A stretch of 64,000 bases of DNA from Microbacterium sp. SCN 70-27. GTDB taxonomy: Bacteria; Actinomycetota; Actinomycetes; Actinomycetales; Microbacteriaceae. This document shows, in pieces, positions 61,964 to 64,000 of this stretch. A program made the translations under genes and the position numbers. The stretch lies in the NCBI GenBank assembly GCA_001724425.1, contig MEEK01000006.1, positions 1 through 64,000 of the forward strand. Reading direction: 5' to 3'. The notes beneath the pieces were generated by a model. It did no database searches. It saw only the letters and a list, made by a program, of their open reading frames with translations, and was not told where the DNA came from. How positions within the stretch are numbered: the first letter of the stretch is position 1; each line of letters begins with the position of its first letter.

Positions 61964-61983
61964 GAAGGAAGGGCCCTTCTTTC
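61964..61983. promoter_or_regulatory. Second palindrome, two bases from the first
   Basis: GAAGGAAGGGCCCTTCTTTC is self-complementary except for one G-T pair, with core GAAGGGCCCTTC. Adjacent to the 20-bp palindrome in the sdhC/manC gap. Confidence 0.55.
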
Positions 61984-62005
61984 GGGGGTGGGCGGACCCG
62001 CCGGG

Positions 62006-62011
62006 TAGTCT
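62006..62011 (+). promoter_or_regulatory. Putative -10 box for leaderless manC mRNA
   Basis: TAGTCT, 6 nt (CGAGGC), ATG 62018. Confidence 0.5.
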
Positions 62012-62017
62012 CGAGGC

Positions 62018-63133
62018 ATGGTGCACACCATCGATGACTTCTACGCCGTGATCCCTGCAGGAGGGGTCGGAAGCCGCCTCTGGCCGCTGTCGCGGGCGGA
62101 TGCCCCGAAGTTCCTCCACGACCTCACCGGCTCCGGCCACTCCCTGCTGCGCGACACGTGGGATCGGCTCGAGCCCCTCACCGGACACGACCGCATCGCC
62201 GTCGTGACGGGCCGTGCGCACCGTGCGGCCGTGGAGGAGCAGCTGCCGGACATCCCCGACAAGAACGTCATCCTCGAGTCCGATCCGCGCGACTCCGCCG
62301 CCGCGATCGGGCTCGCCGCCGCGATCCTGCACAGACGCGAGCCGGATGTCATCATCGGCTCCTTCGCGGCCGATCACGTCATCCGCGTGCTGCCGGTGTT
62401 CCACTGGGCCGTCGAGCAGGCGGTCGCCGTCGCGCGCCAGGGCTACGTCTGCACGATCGGGATCACCCCGACCGAACCGGCCGTGGGGTTCGGATACATC
62501 AAGAAGGGCGACATGCTCACGGTCGAGGGCGCGCCCGAGGCCGCACTCGTGGAGGCGTTCGTCGAGAAGCCCGACCATGAGACCGCGGAGGAATACGTGG
62601 CATCCCGCGCGTACCTCTGGAACGCAGGCATGTTCATCTCGCGCGCCGACGTGCTCCTCGCCGAGATCGAGGCGTCGAACCCCGCCCTGCACGCGGGGCT
62701 CCTCGAACTCGCCGCGGCGTGGGATGACCGGGATCTCCGCGGCCCGGCCGTCGACCGGATCTGGCCGAAGCTCGAGAAGATCGCGATCGACTACGTCGTG
62801 GCCGAGCCCGCCGCCGCCCGCGGGCGGCTCGCCGTCGTCCCGGGGCACTTCGATTGGGACGACGTGGGGGACTTCGCGAGCCTCGCGAAGCTCAACTCCG
62901 GCGGGCGCAAGAACGACCTCGCGATCCTCGGGGAGAACGCGCGCATCCTCTCCGACGCGGCGAGCGGCATCGTCGTGAGCCACACGAAGCGGGTCATCAG
63001 CCTCATCGGAGTGAAGGACATCGTCGTCGTCGACACCCCCGACGCGCTCCTGGTCACGACCAGTCAGCACGCGCAGCGCGTGAAGGGCGTCGTGGATGCC
63101 TTGAAGCTCACCGGCCGCGGCGACGTCCTCTGA
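62018..63133 (+). CDS. manC: Mannose-1-phosphate guanylyltransferase
   Basis: 371 aa, the short form without an isomerase domain. It makes GDP-mannose for glycans and mannosylated lipids. The pyrophosphorylase loop AVIPAGGVGSRLWPLSRADAPKFL, the FVEKPD motif and WNAGMFISRADVLL are present, followed by a C-terminal left-handed helix region. No glycan genes are adjacent. Leaderless-type start. Confidence 0.93.
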   Translation: MVHTIDDFYAVIPAGGVGSRLWPLSRADAPKFLHDLTGSGHSLLRDTWDRLEPLTGHDRIAVVTGRAHRAAVEEQLPDIPDKNVILESDPRDSAAAIGLAAAILHRREPDVIIGSFAADHVIRVLPVFHWAVEQAVAVARQGYVCTIGITPTEPAVGFGYIKKGDMLTVEGAPEAALVEAFVEKPDHETAEEYVASRAYLWNAGMFISRADVLLAEIEASNPALHAGLLELAAAWDDRDLRGPAVDRIWPKLEKIAIDYVVAEPAAARGRLAVVPGHFDWDDVGDFASLAKLNSGGRKNDLAILGENARILSDAASGIVVSHTKRVISLIGVKDIVVVDTPDALLVTTSQHAQRVKGVVDALKLTGRGDVL

Positions 63134-63185
63134 CGACTGTTCCCACGCGGGCGTGTATCGGGATGATTGCGTCTTTGTAACCATT

Positions 63186-63203
63186 CGCGCGCACGTGCGC
63201 GCG
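63186..63203. promoter_or_regulatory. 18-bp perfect palindrome between manC and the BMP-lipoprotein gene
   Basis: CGCGCGCACGTGCGCGCG is self-complementary. It lies 53 bp past manC and 84 bp before the next start. It could end manC transcription (no U-run) or be an operator of the next gene. Confidence 0.5.
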
Positions 63204-63286
63204 CGGCGTGCAAATCGCCCGTCACATTGCGAAACTCTCTTGGTGCGCCCCGCGAGATCCGCGGGCCCATCAATGTGGAGGCTGCA

Positions 63287-64000
63287 TTGACCATCTCGAC
63301 CACCAAGAAGCTCGCCGGCATCACCGCCGCCGCGGGTCTCATCATCGCTCTCGCCGGCTGCGGTTCGGCGCCTGCGGCGACCCCGACCGGTTCGGGCAAC
63401 GCCGGCGGCGCCGTCGACGGCTTCAAGCCCTGCCTGATCTCCGACGCGGGCGGCTGGAACGACAAGTCGTTCAATGAGTCCGCCAAGAACGGCATGGACA
63501 AGGCGACGAAGGAACTCGGCATCAAGGCGCTCGAGTTCGAGTCGAAGAACGACAACGACTACAACCCCAACATGCAGCAGGCCATCGCCGAGGGCTGCAC
63601 GCTGCTCATCTCGGTGGGCTTCAAGCTGGCCGCCGCCACGGTCGAGGCGGCCAAGGCCAACCCGACGCTCGACTTTGCGATCATCGACGACTACGCCGAT
63701 GGCACCGAGACCGACGCGAGCGGCAACCCGGTCTACGACGGCAAGCCCGACGCTCCGAACATCAAGCCCCTCGTGTTCAACACGGCTGAGGCAGCGTACC
63801 TGGGCGGCTACGCGGCCGCGGCGTGGTCGGCGACGGCGGGCGTGAACAAGGTCGGCACCTTCGGCGGCATGCAGATCCCGTCCGTCGCCGTTTTCATGGA
63901 CGGCTACGAGCTCGGCGTCCAGAAGTACAACGAGGACAAGGGCGCGAAGGTCCAGATCTTCGGCTGGGACAGCGCAACCCAGAAGGGCTCGTTCACCGGA
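63287..64000 (+). CDS. BMP (PnrA/Med)-family substrate-binding lipoprotein (partial, 3' end outside window)
   Basis: 238 codons are in the window and the frame stays open to the edge. A TTG start at 63287 is chosen because GGAGG ends 5 nt before it and no ATG/GTG fits. Lipobox IALAGC near residue 25 makes it a surface lipoprotein. CLISDAGGWNDKSFNESAKNG, QQAIAEGCTLLISVGF, LVFNTAEAAYLGGYAAAAW and VGTFGGMQIPSVAVFMDGYELG match the BMP family, which binds nucleosides for ABC uptake. The transporter genes probably lie beyond the window. Confidence 0.9.
   Translation, partial: MTISTTKKLAGITAAAGLIIALAGCGSAPAATPTGSGNAGGAVDGFKPCLISDAGGWNDKSFNESAKNGMDKATKELGIKALEFESKNDNDYNPNMQQAIAEGCTLLISVGFKLAAATVEAAKANPTLDFAIIDDYADGTETDASGNPVYDGKPDAPNIKPLVFNTAEAAYLGGYAAAAWSATAGVNKVGTFGGMQIPSVAVFMDGYELGVQKYNEDKGAKVQIFGWDSATQKGSFTG

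Noticed and set aside
1548..64000. tRNA or rRNA genes
   Set aside because: The gaps between genes are short or repeat-filled, and I found no cloverleaf with a TTCGANNC-type loop or rRNA sequence in them.

Overview
The window reads as chromosomal DNA of a high-GC actinobacterium of the Microbacteriaceae, most likely Microbacterium or a close relative. The signs are roughly 70% GC throughout, actinobacterial gene pairs and families (efeUOB with a DtxR/IdeR-type iron box, a DUF222-HNH endonuclease, a RamB-like regulator next to GTP-type PEP carboxykinase, sdhCDAB), frequent GTG starts, many leaderless starts with a TANNNT box 6-7 nt before the start codon, and a striking excess of the heptamer GGATGCC/GGCATCC. 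I see no rRNA, tRNA, insertion sequence, prophage or CRISPR array.

Layout. 1-1189: sigma factor fused to an anti-sigma-type zinc finger and membrane tail, cut by the window edge. 1548-4228: nagA plus GH20 hexosaminidase (amino-sugar release and deacetylation). 4286-6689: ZTP riboswitch, glyA, folD (one-carbon metabolism). 6882-11937: CtaG-like protein, a polar amino-acid ABC importer, a small membrane protein and a transglutaminase-like protein. 11999-21910: a homoprotocatechuate meta-cleavage island. One arm reads leftward (FAH-RraA fusion, GntR regulator, hpaE, hpaD, hpaH, hpaI). The divergent arm reads rightward (MHS-family transporter and flavoprotein aromatic hydroxylase). A FadR-type palindrome lies on the shared promoter. 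21971-26962: CPA1 antiporter, orphan ThDP enzyme, AlkZ-like glycosylase.

27066-30685: efeUOB iron uptake. 30742-32645: three small immunity-like genes without a toxin. 32706-36144: RamB-like regulator and pckG. 36214-41832: ABC exporter, PfkB sugar kinase and an ABC-2 exporter operon. 41898-45502: MHS transporter, HNH endonuclease and a small membrane protein. 45569-49266: ribDEBAH under an FMN riboswitch. 49403-54203: Fpg/Nei glycosylase, GNAT acetyltransferase, an AbiEi/DUF559 protein between repeats, trpS and xthA. 54268-58255: large membrane protein and a YihY/BrkB protein. 58311-61822: sdhCDAB. 62018-63133: manC. 63287-64000: start of a BMP-family lipoprotein.

Most genes are ordinary metabolism, transport and repair. 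The unusual content is mostly between genes: at least three families of short inverted repeats, five minisatellite-like tandem arrays with different units (about 6, 9, 15, 33 and 37 bp), and large perfect palindromes in the sdhC/manC and manC/BMP gaps. The most distinctive protein features are the FAH-RraA fusion in the aromatic pathway, the sigma/anti-sigma fusion, and the AbiEi/DUF559 gene bracketed by copies of one repeat.
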